A stretch of 64,000 bases of DNA, taken from NCBI RefSeq assembly GCF_014207985.1, contig NZ_JACHMI010000001.1, positions 5,501,001 to 5,565,000 of the forward strand, given 5' to 3'. A program made the position numbers and the translations under genes. Every line of letters starts with the position of its first letter. The first letter of the stretch is position 1. The stretch is from Nonomuraea rubra (GTDB lineage Bacteria; Actinomycetota; Actinomycetes; Streptosporangiales; Streptosporangiaceae). Shown here in pieces: positions 1-9,900 of this stretch. The notes under the pieces are model-generated. The model was given only the letters and a program-made list of their open reading frames with translations. It was not told where the DNA came from and ran no database searches.

Positions 1-2002
1 GATCGTGTTCATCCCGTTCATCACGATCCTGGTGTCGCTGGCCGCGTGGCAGAACCACGGCATGCTCGTCGCCAGGACGGAGGCGCTGCGCGAGTCGCGG
101 GCCCGGCTGGTCGCGGCGGCCGACCGCGAGCGCTGCCAGATCGAGCGCAACCTGGCGCAGGGCGCCCAGCGGCGCCTGGCCGCCGCCGCCGAGCAGACGG
201 GCGAGGCCCGGCGGTTGCTGGACGCCGACCCCGGCCAGGCCGGCCCGCTGCTGGCGCGCCTGTCGGACGACCTGCAAGAGGCCAGCGCGGAGCTGCGCGG
301 CCTGGCGCACGGCATCTACCCGCCCCAGCTCGGCCAGTACGGCCTGGAGACGGCGCTGCGCGCCGCCGCCCAGCACGCCCCGATCCCCACCACCGTGCAC
401 GCGAGCGGTGTCGGCCGCTACCCGCCCGAGATCGAGATCAACATCTATTTCTGCCTGCTGGAGGCCCTGCGGAACGCGGTCGGGCACGCGGGGGAGCGGG
501 CCGAGGTGATCATCACCCTCCAGGACCGCAACGGGCTGTCCTTCGACTTCCGCGACAACGGCGTCGGCTGCGACCCCGGCCTCGTCCACACCGGCACCGG
601 CATGATCAACATGAACGACCGCCTGGGCGCCATCGGCGGCACCCTCACCATCGACACCCGGCCGGGCGGCGGGCTGCGCCTGCACGGCCACCTGCCCCGG
701 TCGGTGCTGGAGAGCGCCGGCGTGGAGCGCTCCCGCCAGGAGCGCGGCGGTGCCGTACGCGGCGGGCTGCACGCCGTCTGGCACCTCATCGCCAGGGTGT
801 ACACGAGCCTCCAGCGCAGCACCCACCCGCACCCCCACCAGTACATCGTCACCGGCCTGTGGGCGATCATGGGCGTCACGCTCGGGGCGGGCGCGGTGGC
901 CGCCGCGGCCTTCGCCGGCGTGCACCAGCTCTGGCTGCTGGCCCTGGCCGGCGGCTGCGGCACGGTGGCACTGCTCGTCGTGGCGGCGCTGCGGGTCGTC
1001 AAGCGCCACCGCATCGACCACGCCATCGGGCTGTCGGCGGCGATCACCTGGTGCTACGCGCTGACGCTGACCGCGATGATCCCGGCCGCGCTGCCGTACG
1101 CGACGCTGGTGATCGTGTCGCCGGTGCTGCTGTCGGTGGCGTTCTTGCCGCGGCGGCGCTTCAAGGTCATCATGGGCTGCACCGTCGCCGCCGCCGTGGC
1201 CGTCACGCTCGCCGGGCGGCTGGCCCCCGGCGCCGGGCTGGCGGGGAACGCGCCCGGCTGGCTGGTCGACACCGTCGTCATCGCGCTGGTGGTGCTGGGC
1301 CTGACCCGGGCCTCGTACCTGGCCTGGCACAACCACGTGATGCTGGTGGCCAGGGCGGAGGCGCTGCAGGAGTCACGCGCCCGGCTGGTGGCGGCGGCCG
1401 ACCGGGAGCGCCGCGAGATCGAGCGGAACCTGCACGACGGCGCTCAGCAGCGGCTCGTCGCCGCGGCCGTGCAGTCCAGGGTCGCCCAGCGGCTGATGGA
1501 CACCGATCCCGCCCAGGCCGTCCCCGTGCTCGCGCAGCTCTCCTCCGACCTGCGCGAGGCCCAGGCCGAGCTGCGCGACCTGGCGCACGGCATCTACCCG
1601 CCGCAGCTCGCCGAGTCGGGGCTGGAGGCGGCGCTGCGCGCGGCCACGCGCCACTCGCCGCTGCCGACCGAGATCCGCGCCGCCGGACTCGGCCGGTACC
1701 CGCCCGAGATCGAGATCAACATCTACTTCTGCCTGCTGGAGGCGCTGCAGAACGCCGCCAAGCACGCGGGCGAGCAGGCCACGGTGGCCATCGACCTGCG
1801 CGAGCAGGACGGCCTCTCCTTCGACCTGGCTGACACGGGCATCGGCTGCCACCCCGGCCTGATCCGTACGGGGCACGGCATCACCAACATGTACGATCGC
1901 CTCGGCGCCATCGGCGGCACCCTCACCATCGAGACCAGCCCGGGAACCGGGCTGCGCCTGCACGGGCACATCCCGGCCACCGCCTGGCGCGACGCGGGCT
2001 GA
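1..2002 (+). CDS. Tandem-duplicated NarL/DesK-type sensor histidine kinase, 5' end outside window
   Basis: The reading frame is already open at the window edge, so the start lies upstream; 665 residues can be read from the first GTG at 5. The protein contains two copies of a HisKA_3 plus HATPase_c kinase core, separated by a block of hydrophobic membrane helices (about residues 285-445). The second core has the normal phospho-acceptor motif (ERNLHDGAQQRLV) and intact N and G boxes (EALQNAAKHAG, DTGIGC, GHGITNM). The first core is about equally long and very similar, but its motif reads ERNLAQGAQRRLA: the acceptor His and following Asp are gone, while the ATP-binding boxes (EALRNAVGHAG, DNGVGC) persist. 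No response regulator lies downstream; a partner could be upstream. Membrane sensor kinase is certain; the signal is unknown. Confidence 0.9.
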   Translation, partial: IVFIPFITILVSLAAWQNHGMLVARTEALRESRARLVAAADRERCQIERNLAQGAQRRLAAAAEQTGEARRLLDADPGQAGPLLARLSDDLQEASAELRGLAHGIYPPQLGQYGLETALRAAAQHAPIPTTVHASGVGRYPPEIEINIYFCLLEALRNAVGHAGERAEVIITLQDRNGLSFDFRDNGVGCDPGLVHTGTGMINMNDRLGAIGGTLTIDTRPGGGLRLHGHLPRSVLESAGVERSRQERGGAVRGGLHAVWHLIARVYTSLQRSTHPHPHQYIVTGLWAIMGVTLGAGAVAAAAFAGVHQLWLLALAGGCGTVALLVVAALRVVKRHRIDHAIGLSAAITWCYALTLTAMIPAALPYATLVIVSPVLLSVAFLPRRRFKVIMGCTVAAAVAVTLAGRLAPGAGLAGNAPGWLVDTVVIALVVLGLTRASYLAWHNHVMLVARAEALQESRARLVAAADRERREIERNLHDGAQQRLVAAAVQSRVAQRLMDTDPAQAVPVLAQLSSDLREAQAELRDLAHGIYPPQLAESGLEAALRAATRHSPLPTEIRAAGLGRYPPEIEINIYFCLLEALQNAAKHAGEQATVAIDLREQDGLSFDLADTGIGCHPGLIRTGHGITNMYDRLGAIGGTLTIETSPGTGLRLHGHIPATAWRDAG

Positions 2003-2011
2003 GCCTGCCGC

Positions 2012-2809
2012 TCAGTGGCCGGCGCTCTGGTAGTGATCGAGGTTGCGCCGCCAGAAGAGGTACGCCAGCACGATCAGCGGCACCCCCAGCAGCGGCGCGG
2101 CCACCGCCAGCGGATCGCCGAGCTTGCCCAGCACGACGCTCGCGGGCACGTACGCCACGAACGCGACCGGCAGCACGAAGGTGAACAGCCACTCGACCGC
2201 GCCACCGAAGATCTTCATCGGGTACGAGCCGAACTTGCTGAAGACGTCGTCGACGAAGACCCGCAGGGCGAAGGTGTCGATCAGGCGCAGCGACAGGGAG
2301 CAGAGCGCGAGGAAGAAGGCGGCCTCGATGAGGGCGCCGCCGACGATCGCCGCCGCGCAGAAGGCGACCAGCCAGCCGTTCCACTGGACGTGCGCGCTCC
2401 GGCCGGCGACGGCGAGCAGCGCCACGCCGGCGAGCAGGTCGCCGAACTGGGCGATGCCCATCCGGTTGCCCATGAGCTGGACGAGGGGGTTGAGCGGGCG
2501 CAGCAGGAAACGGTCGAACTCGCCGTTGAGCACCAGCCAGTGGATGTCGTTGACGCTCATCAGGGGGATCATGGCCAGCGCGTGGGCGGTCAGGCGCAGG
2601 CCGTACAGGAAGGCGATCTCGGCCAGGCCCCAGCCCGCCAGCGAGGGGAACGTGTGCATGATCACCCAGATGAACGCGAATCCGGTGCCCTGCCAGACGG
2701 CGCCGCTGAGGATCCCGATCACGGTGTTCGCGCGGTACTGCAGCGCGGCGCGGGCGGAGGCGCGCTGGAGCAGGACGTACAGGCGCAGGGCGCGCAGGAC
2801 CTCAGCCAC
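2012..2809 (-). CDS. ABC-2 type permease (COG3694-like)
   Basis: 265-residue integral membrane protein with about six hydrophobic segments, of the ABC-2 permease family that works in pairs with a COG4587-type permease and a COG4586-type ATPase (viologen exporter / daunorubicin-resistance type systems). The start is GTG at 2809, overlapping the end of the upstream permease gene by 8 nt, so it is the last gene of a translationally coupled three-gene operon. The motif LNGEFDRFLLRPLNPL near residue 95 is typical of this permease type. Substrate unknown; drug or lipid export is the usual role. Confidence 0.85.
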   Translation of the reverse strand: MAEVLRALRLYVLLQRASARAALQYRANTVIGILSGAVWQGTGFAFIWVIMHTFPSLAGWGLAEIAFLYGLRLTAHALAMIPLMSVNDIHWLVLNGEFDRFLLRPLNPLVQLMGNRMGIAQFGDLLAGVALLAVAGRSAHVQWNGWLVAFCAAAIVGGALIEAAFFLALCSLSLRLIDTFALRVFVDDVFSKFGSYPMKIFGGAVEWLFTFVLPVAFVAYVPASVVLGKLGDPLAVAAPLLGVPLIVLAYLFWRRNLDHYQSAGH

Positions 2810-3557
2810 CCTGGATCACCACCCTGCGGTGGGCGCGGGACCAGACGAGCGTGAGCAGGGCCCACAGCCCCGCGATCCAGGCGGCCTCGACCACGACAGC
2901 TCCGGAAACGTCGGAGATGTGGCCGACGTAGATCGCGGCGGGGACGTAGCCCAGGTACTTGAAGGGCAGGACCTCGGCCAGCGAGCCCAGGAAGCCGGGG
3001 AAGAAGGCGAGCGGCACCATCGTGCCGGCGAAGAACTGGCTGACGAGCCGGTAGAGCAGCGAGACGGCCCCGATCTCCAGGGTCCAGAAGGCGATCAGGC
3101 TGATCAGCAGCGCCAGCTGCACGGCGATGACGTAGCCGAGCACCAGCGTGATCACGTAGCCCGCCGGGTTGACGGGCGCGGTGATCGAGCCGGCCAGCAG
3201 CACCACCGGGACGACCGGGGTGAGCAGCAGCAGGCCGCCCAGGGTGTTCCCCGCCTGGAAGGCCGCCATCTGCCGCAGGTAACCGGCCGGCCTGGCCAGG
3301 TCGAAGAAGACCGTGCCGGTGCGGACGCGCTGATGGACGATGCGGGTGACGAGCATGTGGGTGGCGAAACCCTGGAGGTTGGCCAGGGTGAGACAGGCCA
3401 GCAGCGCGTCCAGGGTGAGCCCGGCGGCGGCGGGGCGGGAGCCGTACACCGCGGTCCAGATCATGCGCAGCAGGAACACCTGGGCGACCAGCGCCACGCA
3501 CGTCATGACGATGTTGCCGCGGTAGGCGAGGGCGAGGCGGAAGCCGATGCGGGTCAT
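2802..3557 (-). CDS. ABC-2 type permease (COG4587-like)
   Basis: 251-residue membrane protein starting MTRIGFRLALAYRGN at ATG 3557, with about six hydrophobic segments. The open frame runs further upstream, but that extension only overlaps the ATPase gene; the ATG chosen overlaps the ATPase stop codon as ATGA, a standard coupling arrangement. It pairs with the downstream permease (2012-2809) to form the transmembrane part of one exporter. The phrase HMLVTRIVHQRVRTGTVFFD followed by LARPAGY in the first third is characteristic of this permease family. Confidence 0.85.
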   Translation of the reverse strand: MTRIGFRLALAYRGNIVMTCVALVAQVFLLRMIWTAVYGSRPAAAGLTLDALLACLTLANLQGFATHMLVTRIVHQRVRTGTVFFDLARPAGYLRQMAAFQAGNTLGGLLLLTPVVPVVLLAGSITAPVNPAGYVITLVLGYVIAVQLALLISLIAFWTLEIGAVSLLYRLVSQFFAGTMVPLAFFPGFLGSLAEVLPFKYLGYVPAAIYVGHISDVSGAVVVEAAWIAGLWALLTLVWSRAHRRVVIQGG

Positions 3558-4492
3558 CGGGCGTAGATCCCCTTGATCACGCTCTCCAGGTCCGGTTCCT
3601 CGATCGACAGGTCGCGGATGGTGTGCTCGGCGGCGATCGAGGCGATCATGCCGGGCAGGTCGTCGTGGATCTCGAAGACGTGGCGGCCCTCGCCGTCCCG
3701 CGACACCCCGCGCACCACCTCCGGCGCGGACTCCAGCAGCACCACCAGCCGCCGGGGCTGGTTCACCAGCGCGTCGATGGTGCCGTCGAACAGCAGCCTG
3801 CCCCGGTCGATCAGGATGATCCGCTTGCACAGCGCCTCGACGTCCGCCAGGTCGTGCGTGGTCAGGACGACGGTGGTGCGGCCCGCGCGGTTGGTCTCCA
3901 CGACGAACTCGCGCACGGCCTCCTTGGCCAGCACGTCCAGGCCGACGGTCGGCTCGTCCAGGTAGAGCAGCGGAGGCTCGTACAGCACGGCCGCGGCCAG
4001 GTCGCCCCGCATCCGCTGGCCCAGGCTCAGCTGGCGCACCGGGGTGCCGAGGAACTCGTCCAGCCCGAGCAGGTCGCGCAGCTTGCTCAACGACGTCTCG
4101 AACCGCGCCGACGGCACGTCGTAGAGCGAGCCGACCAGGCGTAACGACTCGATCAGCGGCAGGTCCCACCACAGCTGGCTGCGCTGGCCGAAGACCACGC
4201 CGACGTTGCGGGCGTTGGCCTGGCGGTCGCGCCACGGCACCAGGCCGGCGACCCGGACGGTGCCGCTCGTCGGGGTGAGGATGCCGGTGAGGATCTTGAT
4301 GGTGGTCGACTTGCCCGCGCCGTTCGGCCCGAGGTAGCCGATGATCTCGCCCTCGCCGATCTCGAAGCTGACGTCGTCGACGGCGGTCCGCTCCTCGTAC
4401 TGGCGCGTGACCAGGGTGCGCAGCGCGCCGAAGGGGCCGGAGAAGGTGCGTGGGCGGCGGAAGACCTTCGACAACCCCTCGACCTGGATCAT
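3554..4492 (-). CDS. ABC transporter ATP-binding protein (COG4586-like)
   Basis: 312-residue ATPase. All catalytic elements are present: Walker A GPNGAGKST (about residue 60), signature LSLGQRMR, Walker B LLYLDEPT with D-loop VGLD, and H-loop THDL. The insert FSGPFGALRTLVTRQYEE after the N-terminal strand and the FGQRSQLWWDLP Q-loop region are typical of COG4586 ATPases that pair with two ABC-2 permeases. The chosen start is ATG 4492 (MIQVEGLSKVF). First gene of the exporter operon; 37 nt separate it from the truncated gene upstream, so read-through from the siderophore operon is possible but not shown. Confidence 0.9.
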   Translation of the reverse strand: MIQVEGLSKVFRRPRTFSGPFGALRTLVTRQYEERTAVDDVSFEIGEGEIIGYLGPNGAGKSTTIKILTGILTPTSGTVRVAGLVPWRDRQANARNVGVVFGQRSQLWWDLPLIESLRLVGSLYDVPSARFETSLSKLRDLLGLDEFLGTPVRQLSLGQRMRGDLAAAVLYEPPLLYLDEPTVGLDVLAKEAVREFVVETNRAGRTTVVLTTHDLADVEALCKRIILIDRGRLLFDGTIDALVNQPRRLVVLLESAPEVVRGVSRDGEGRHVFEIHDDLPGMIASIAAEHTIRDLSIEEPDLESVIKGIYAR

Positions 4493-4529
4493 GCGGGCAT
4501 ACTTTCCGCGAAGGCACGGGGGGCGCAAC

Positions 4530-4970
4530 TCATTTGATCTCGACGCCGAACCGGGTGGCCACCTGGACGATCGCCGGGCTGAGCTCCGGGATCGGGAACG
4601 TGCGGCGCTCGCCGGTGCCTGCCGTGACGTGCCAGGCCGGGCCCCGGTCGGTGACCATCCAGTAGTCGCCGCGCCGGGCGGCGGGGAACAGGCCGCTGCC
4701 GACCCCGCCCGGCAGGATGCCGCGATCATCGGTGATGGACTGCTGCAGGTCGCCCAGGGGGACGGGCGGGATGCGCACGTCCTTGACGACCACCGGGCGC
4801 TCCTCGGGCACGGCCCGAGCGGTGGCATGCGGGGCGGTGGCATGCGGGGCGGTGGCATGCGGGGCGGCGATCGCCAGGGCGTCCGCGTGCGGGGTGGCGA
4901 TCGCCGAGGCGGCGAGCGTCAGGCCCGCGAGGCGGGCGGAACCCGCCTCGCGGCGACCAGCGGCGGCCAC
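4530..4970 (-). pseudogene. Truncated secreted esterase-like/phytase-family gene
   Basis: A frame of about 146 codons from GTG 4970. Its start looks like a signal peptide (RR then LAGLTLAASAIA). Then come an Ala-Pro-His-Ala-Thr repeat and a segment with VKDVRIPPVPLGDLQQSITDD, GGVGSGLFPA, YWMVTDRGP and RTFPIPELSPAIV. These resemble, from memory, the N-terminal blades of secreted esterase-like/phytase (PF13449-type) proteins, which are usually about 400 residues. The frame stops at VEIK, so the C-terminal two thirds are missing: probably a remnant left when the flanking ABC operon or siderophore locus was rearranged. A short overlapping frame from an ATG at about 4990 gives another signal-like start and may reflect a frameshift. 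Confidence 0.5.
4821..4865. repeat. 15-bp tandem repeat, 3 copies
   Basis: Three perfect direct copies of GGTGGCATGCGGGGC lie inside the truncated esterase-like frame and encode an Ala/Pro/His/Thr repeat. Seen directly; likely replication slippage. Confidence 0.9.
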
Positions 4971-4989
4971 TTCGGCCGCGCCAGCCGCA

Positions 4990-5199
4990 TCAGTCGTCCA
5001 TGGCCTCGGCCAGCGAGCGGGGGCGCAGGTCGGTCCAGTGGCTCTCGATGTAGTCCAGGCAGTCGGCACGGCTGCTGTCGGGCAGCACGACCGTCCAGCC
5101 GCCGGGCACCTCGGCGAAGGCGGGCCACAGGGAGTGCTGGTTCTCGGCGTTGACCAGCACCAGGAAGCGGCCGTCCGGATCGTCGAAGGGGTTGGTCAT
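4990..5199 (-). CDS. cchK: MbtH-like NRPS accessory protein
   Basis: 69-residue MbtH-family protein, start [12 protein letters not shown] at ATG 5199 behind a GGAAAGGAACG ribosome site. The family motifs [12 protein letters not shown], a Trp/Pro-rich centre and [11 protein letters not shown] are all present. MbtH proteins bind NRPS adenylation domains and are often needed for their solubility and activity, so this one should serve the NRPS at 6918-17957. It lies 31 nt after the cchI stop, at the end of the long minus-strand siderophore operon. S. coelicolor coelichelin cluster has an MbtH gene (cchK) at the same end. Confidence 0.95.
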   Translation of the reverse strand: MTNPFDDPDGRFLVLVNAENQHSLWPAFAEVPGGWTVVLPDSSRADCLDYIESHWTDLRPRSLAEAMDD

Positions 5200-5230
5200 G
5201 GGCGTTCCTTTCCACGAGGCGGGCGATGGC

Positions 5231-6931
5231 TCATCGGGCCACCGCCTGACGGTAGGTCTCATCGGTGGCCAGGAGGTTGCGATGGGTGTCCTCGGCGGTG
5301 ACCACACCGCCGTCCAGGACGAGGACGCGGTCGGCGGCGTCCAGGAGCGCCGGGCTGCTGGTGATCACGATCAGGGTGCGGCCCCGCCGCAGCTCCGCGA
5401 GGTTGCGCGCGATGAGCTGTTCGGTGACCGCGTCGACCGCCGTCGTCGGATCGTGCAGCACCAGGATGCCGGGGTCGGCGGCGAGCGCCCGGGCCAGGGA
5501 GAGCCGCTGGCGCTGGCCGCCGGAGAGGTTCGCGCCGCGGTCGCGGACGCCGTGGTCGAGCCCGTCCCGGTGCAGGGCGACGACATCGGTCAGCATGGAC
5601 GCCTCGACGGCCTCCGCCACCAGGTGGCCGGTGCCCTCCGGGTCGATGTTCGTGCGCAGGGTGCCCGCGAAGATCTCCGCGTCGTACGGGTTCACCAGCA
5701 GGTGCTCGCGGACCGCCTCGACCGACAGGTCCTTCAGCTCCCGCCCGCCGACCCGCACCACGCCCTCGTAAGCGCCCGGTGGCACGTTCACGGCCAGGAT
5801 CGCGGCCAGATCGGCCGCCTCGCGCGCCCGGTAGGCGGCGATGGCCGTGAACTCGCCCGCGGGCACGTGGAACTTCACCTCGCGCAGGGACCCGTACCGG
5901 ACGCTGTCCACCTCCAGGTCCCCGCCGGGGGACGGCCGCAGCGTGCCCGGGGTCATCACCGGGGGAGCGGCCAGCACCAGCGCCATCCGCTCCGCCGACG
6001 CGCGCGCGACCATCACGTACTTCGGCATCTCGGAGAACAGCTTGAGCGGCTCGATGATGAACTGCGCCAGCCCCACGGCCATGACGAGCTGCCCGATGCT
6101 GATCCGGCCGCCCAGCGCCAGCCACCCCGCCGCCAGCGTCACCGCCGCGGCGAGGATCGCGTTGAGCGCCAGCGCCGCCCCGGCGTAGGCGCCGCTCGCC
6201 CTGGCGACGGTGACCGCCTGGTCCTTCGCCTCCGTGCTCACCTTCCGGTACGACAGGAACGCCGCGTGGTTGCCGCCGAAGCCGTGCAGCGGCCGCAGGC
6301 CGGTGATCAGGTCGGCGACCTTCGCGCCCGCCCGCGCCACCCGGGCCTGCTGCTCGCGGGTGCCCTCGCCGATCCGCCTGGACAGCACGCTCAGGATGGT
6401 CAGGATCGCGATGGTGCCCGCGATCACCAGCAGGCCCAGCCAGAGGCTGGCGATGCCCAGCGCGACCGCCGTGATCAGCACCGCGACCAGCGAGCTGATC
6501 AGCAGCGGCACCACCTCGATGATGTCGGCGGTCTGGTCGGCGTCCTCCGTGGCGATGGTCAGCACCTCGCCGGACTTGAGGTCCGTGTCCCTGGCGACCG
6601 GCTGCAGCCCGCAGTCGGCGACCCGCACCCGCCAGCGGTGCGCCTCGGTCGTGTTGGCCTTCTGCAGGATGCGCATCCCGAACCGCCACGACAGCGACAC
6701 GGTCGTGACGATCACGGCCAGCGCCGCGATCGACCAGCCGAGCGAGGCGAGGCCGCGCTCCTGCAGCGCGTGCTCGACGATCAGGCCGAGCGCGATGGGA
6801 AAGGCGGTCTCGCCCGCCTGGTACAGGCCCATGAGCAGGGTGCCCCAGGCCATGGCGCCCGCGTTGCGCCGCAGCGCGGTCCGGAGGATGGCCGGGCCCG
6901 TGACGGGCCCGCGCCGGTCAGTTCCGCTCAT
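5231..6931 (-). CDS. cchI: ABC exporter half-transporter with degenerate ATP site (siderophore export)
   Basis: 566 residues: a six-helix ABC exporter membrane domain (about 1-310) plus a nucleotide-binding domain. The NBD has lost the Walker A loop ([12 protein letters not shown] where GxxGxGKS/T is expected), has His-Asp in place of Asp-Glu in Walker B (ILVLHDPT), Asn in place of the Q-loop Gln ([11 protein letters not shown]) and Ser in place of the H-loop His (VITSSPALL). Its signature LSGGQRQR is perfect. It should therefore only supply the signature to a partner ATP site, presumably that of the protein at 17984-19762. The start overlaps the NRPS stop by 14 nt. By position equals CchI of the coelichelin cluster. 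Confidence 0.9.
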   Translation of the reverse strand: MSGTDRRGPVTGPAILRTALRRNAGAMAWGTLLMGLYQAGETAFPIALGLIVEHALQERGLASLGWSIAALAVIVTTVSLSWRFGMRILQKANTTEAHRWRVRVADCGLQPVARDTDLKSGEVLTIATEDADQTADIIEVVPLLISSLVAVLITAVALGIASLWLGLLVIAGTIAILTILSVLSRRIGEGTREQQARVARAGAKVADLITGLRPLHGFGGNHAAFLSYRKVSTEAKDQAVTVARASGAYAGAALALNAILAAAVTLAAGWLALGGRISIGQLVMAVGLAQFIIEPLKLFSEMPKYVMVARASAERMALVLAAPPVMTPGTLRPSPGGDLEVDSVRYGSLREVKFHVPAGEFTAIAAYRAREAADLAAILAVNVPPGAYEGVVRVGGRELKDLSVEAVREHLLVNPYDAEIFAGTLRTNIDPEGTGHLVAEAVEASMLTDVVALHRDGLDHGVRDRGANLSGGQRQRLSLARALAADPGILVLHDPTTAVDAVTEQLIARNLAELRRGRTLIVITSSPALLDAADRVLVLDGGVVTAEDTHRNLLATDETYRQAVAR

Positions 6932-9900
6932 CGAGGTGCCGGGCGATCGCTTCGGGGGTACGCAGCGCGAACAGGTCGCGAATGGTGATCACGGGGCCGT
7001 ACTCGCGGCGGAGCAGCCCGATCAGCCGCACGGCCAGCATGGAGTGCCCGCCTAGGGCCACGAAGTCGCTCACCGCGCTCACCTCGTCGTCGTCCAGGTC
7101 CAGCGCCTCGGCGAAGAACTCGCACACCGCGCTCTCGGTCTCGGTCGCCGGGCCGCGCTCGGCCGACGTGGTCAGCGCGCCCAGCGGCCTGGCCTCCGGC
7201 AGCGCCTTGGTGTCGGCCTTCCCATTCACGGTCAGCGGGATGGCCTCGACCTGAGCGTAGTGCGTGGGACGCAGGTAGTCGGGCAGCCCGGCGCCCACCT
7301 CGGCGGCGACCGCCGCCAGGTCGCCGCCGTCCAGCACGAGGTAGGCGGCCAGCCGGTACGCGCCGTCCACCTGCGGATCGGACTGCGCGACCGCGGCGGC
7401 GAACCGCACCGCCGGATGCGCCGCGAACGCGGCCTCCACCTCGGCCGGCTCGACCCGGTGCCCCCGGATCTTGACCTGCTGGTCGGTACGGCCCAGGTAC
7501 ATCAGGTTCCCGTCGGGCCGCCGCAGCACCAGGTCCCCGGTACGGTACATCCGCTCGCCCGGCTCGCCGAACGGGCACGCGACGAACCGGTGCGCGCTCT
7601 GCCCCGGCTGCCCGAGATAGCCGCGGGCGATGCCGATCCCGGACACGTACAGCTCGCCCGGCACGCCGTCGGGCACCGGCCGCAACCACGGGTCCAGCAC
7701 GTACACGTCGGTGTTGTCGATGGCCACCCCCACCACCGGGTCCTGGCACTCGAACGTGCCGACGCCGAGGGTGTTGATCGTGTACTCGGTGGGCCCGTAC
7801 AGGTTGTAGCCCACCGTGCCCTCGGTCTCGGCGAGCCGCCGCCACAACGCCGGGGTGACCGCCTCGCCGCCCAGCAGCACCAGCGGGGGCCGCCGCGCCG
7901 GGTCGTCGAGCAGGCCCTCGGCGACCAGCTGCTGCGCGTAGGTGGGGGTCACGTTGATGACGTCGATCCGGTGCTCCAGGCAGTACTCGACCAGCCGGGG
8001 CGCGTCACGGCGCAGCTCCTCGTCGCAGATGTGCACCTCGTGGCCGTCCGCGAGCCACAGCAGCTCCTCCCACGACATGTCGAACGCGAACGACACCGTG
8101 TGCGCGATCCGGAACACCCGGTGCCCGTGCTCGGCCAGCACCGGCTCGAAGATCCGGCGCTGATGGTTGATCAGCATGTTCGTGAGCCCGGCGTACTCGG
8201 TGACCACCCCCTTGGGCTGCCCCGTCGAGCCGGAGGTGTAGATCGTGTACGCGGGATGCCGCAGGCGGCCGGGGTCGCCGGGCGCGAACGTCACGAACGG
8301 CTCCGCCTCGGGCAGCGGCCGGTCCAGCTCGATCAGGTTCCCCGGAGGGACGCTCCCGGTCAGCCTGGGGGAGACGGAACTGACGGTGAGGACCACGTCC
8401 GGGCGGGCGTCCGCGACGATCGCGGCGATCCGCTCGTCCGGGTGGTCCAGCTCCAGCGGCACGTACGCCGCGCCCGTCCGCAGCACCGCGAACAGCGCCA
8501 CGATCGAGTCGAGCGAGCGCGGGATCGCCAGCCCCACGGTCGTCTCCGGGCCGAGCCCGCGCCCGGCGAGCACCCCCGCCACCGCGCGGCTGCGCTCCCG
8601 GAGCTGCGCGAACGTCATGCTGCGGCCGTGGGCGACGAGCGCGACCCGGCCGGGATCGCGATCGGCCGCCAGGTCGAACCGGTCGACCACGGTGTCCGTG
8701 CCGATGTCCGTACGCCCGGCCGGGACGGGCTCGGGCCCCAGGCCCGGCAGCGCGCCCACCGGGCCGGTCCACCGGGCCAGGTCGCCCAGCACGCGCACGT
8801 AGTCGTCCAGAAGCCGGCGGGCGCGCCCGGTGTCGCGGTCGCGGTACTCCAGCTTGACCGTCAGCTCGTCCCCGGGCGTGACGACCCAGGTGAACGGGTA
8901 GTGCGTGGAGTCGTCGGCCCGCTCGGCGACGATGCCGTGCCTGGCGTTCAGCGTGGCGAGCGCGTCCAGGTCCAGGAAGTTCTGCAGGACGAACAGGTTG
9001 TCGAAGAGGGTGTCGTGGCCGCTGCCGCGCTGGATCTCGCCGAGCCCCAGGTGCTCGTGCTCCATCGCCGCGACCCTGGCCGCCTGCACCGACGACAGGT
9101 ACTCCCGCACCGTGTCGCCCGGCCGGGCCCTGGTCCACATGGGCACGGTGTTGAGCAGCACGCCGACGACGCCGGACAGGCCCTCCCCCTCCCTGCCGGA
9201 CACGGTCACGCCGAACACGGCGTCGCTCCGGCCGGTGTGCGCGCCGAGCAGCAGGCCGAACGCGCCGGTCAGCACCGCGTTGAGCGTGACCCCGTGCGTC
9301 CTGGCCGCCTCCCGCAGCAGCCGCGACTGCTCGGCCGGCAGCGTGCGGACGAGCGCGGGCGGCAGCTCGTCGGGCAGCGACGGCGACGGGCCGGCGAGCA
9401 GCGTCGGGCCGGGGAGCCCGGCCAGGTGCTCCGCCCAGAACCGCTCCGAGGCGGAGACGTCCCTGGCTGCCAGTGCCCGGGCGTGGTCCTCGAAGCTCGG
9501 CGTGGCGGGCACCGGGTCCAGCGGCCGGCCGGCGACGACGGCCGCGTACGCGTCGAACAGGTCCCGCAGCACGATCTCGCGCGACCAGCCGTCCCACAGC
9601 AGCAGGTGGTAGCTCAGCAGCAGGCGGTCGTGCCCGCCCGGCAGCCGCACCACCGTCAGCCGGACCAGCGGCGGCTCGCCCGGGTCGAAGCCCGTGTCGC
9701 GGTCGCGGGCACGCAGCTCCTCGGCCTCCGCCTCGGTGGACAGCTCCACCGTGCGGACGTTCACCCGCCTGCCCGCCGCGAGCACCTGGACCGGGTTCCC
9801 GCTCGCGTCGGTGGTGAAGCCGGCGCCGGCGACCGGGTGCCGGGCGATCACGTACGCCATCGCCTCGGCCAGGGCGCCGGCGTCCAGCCGCCGGTCGAAG

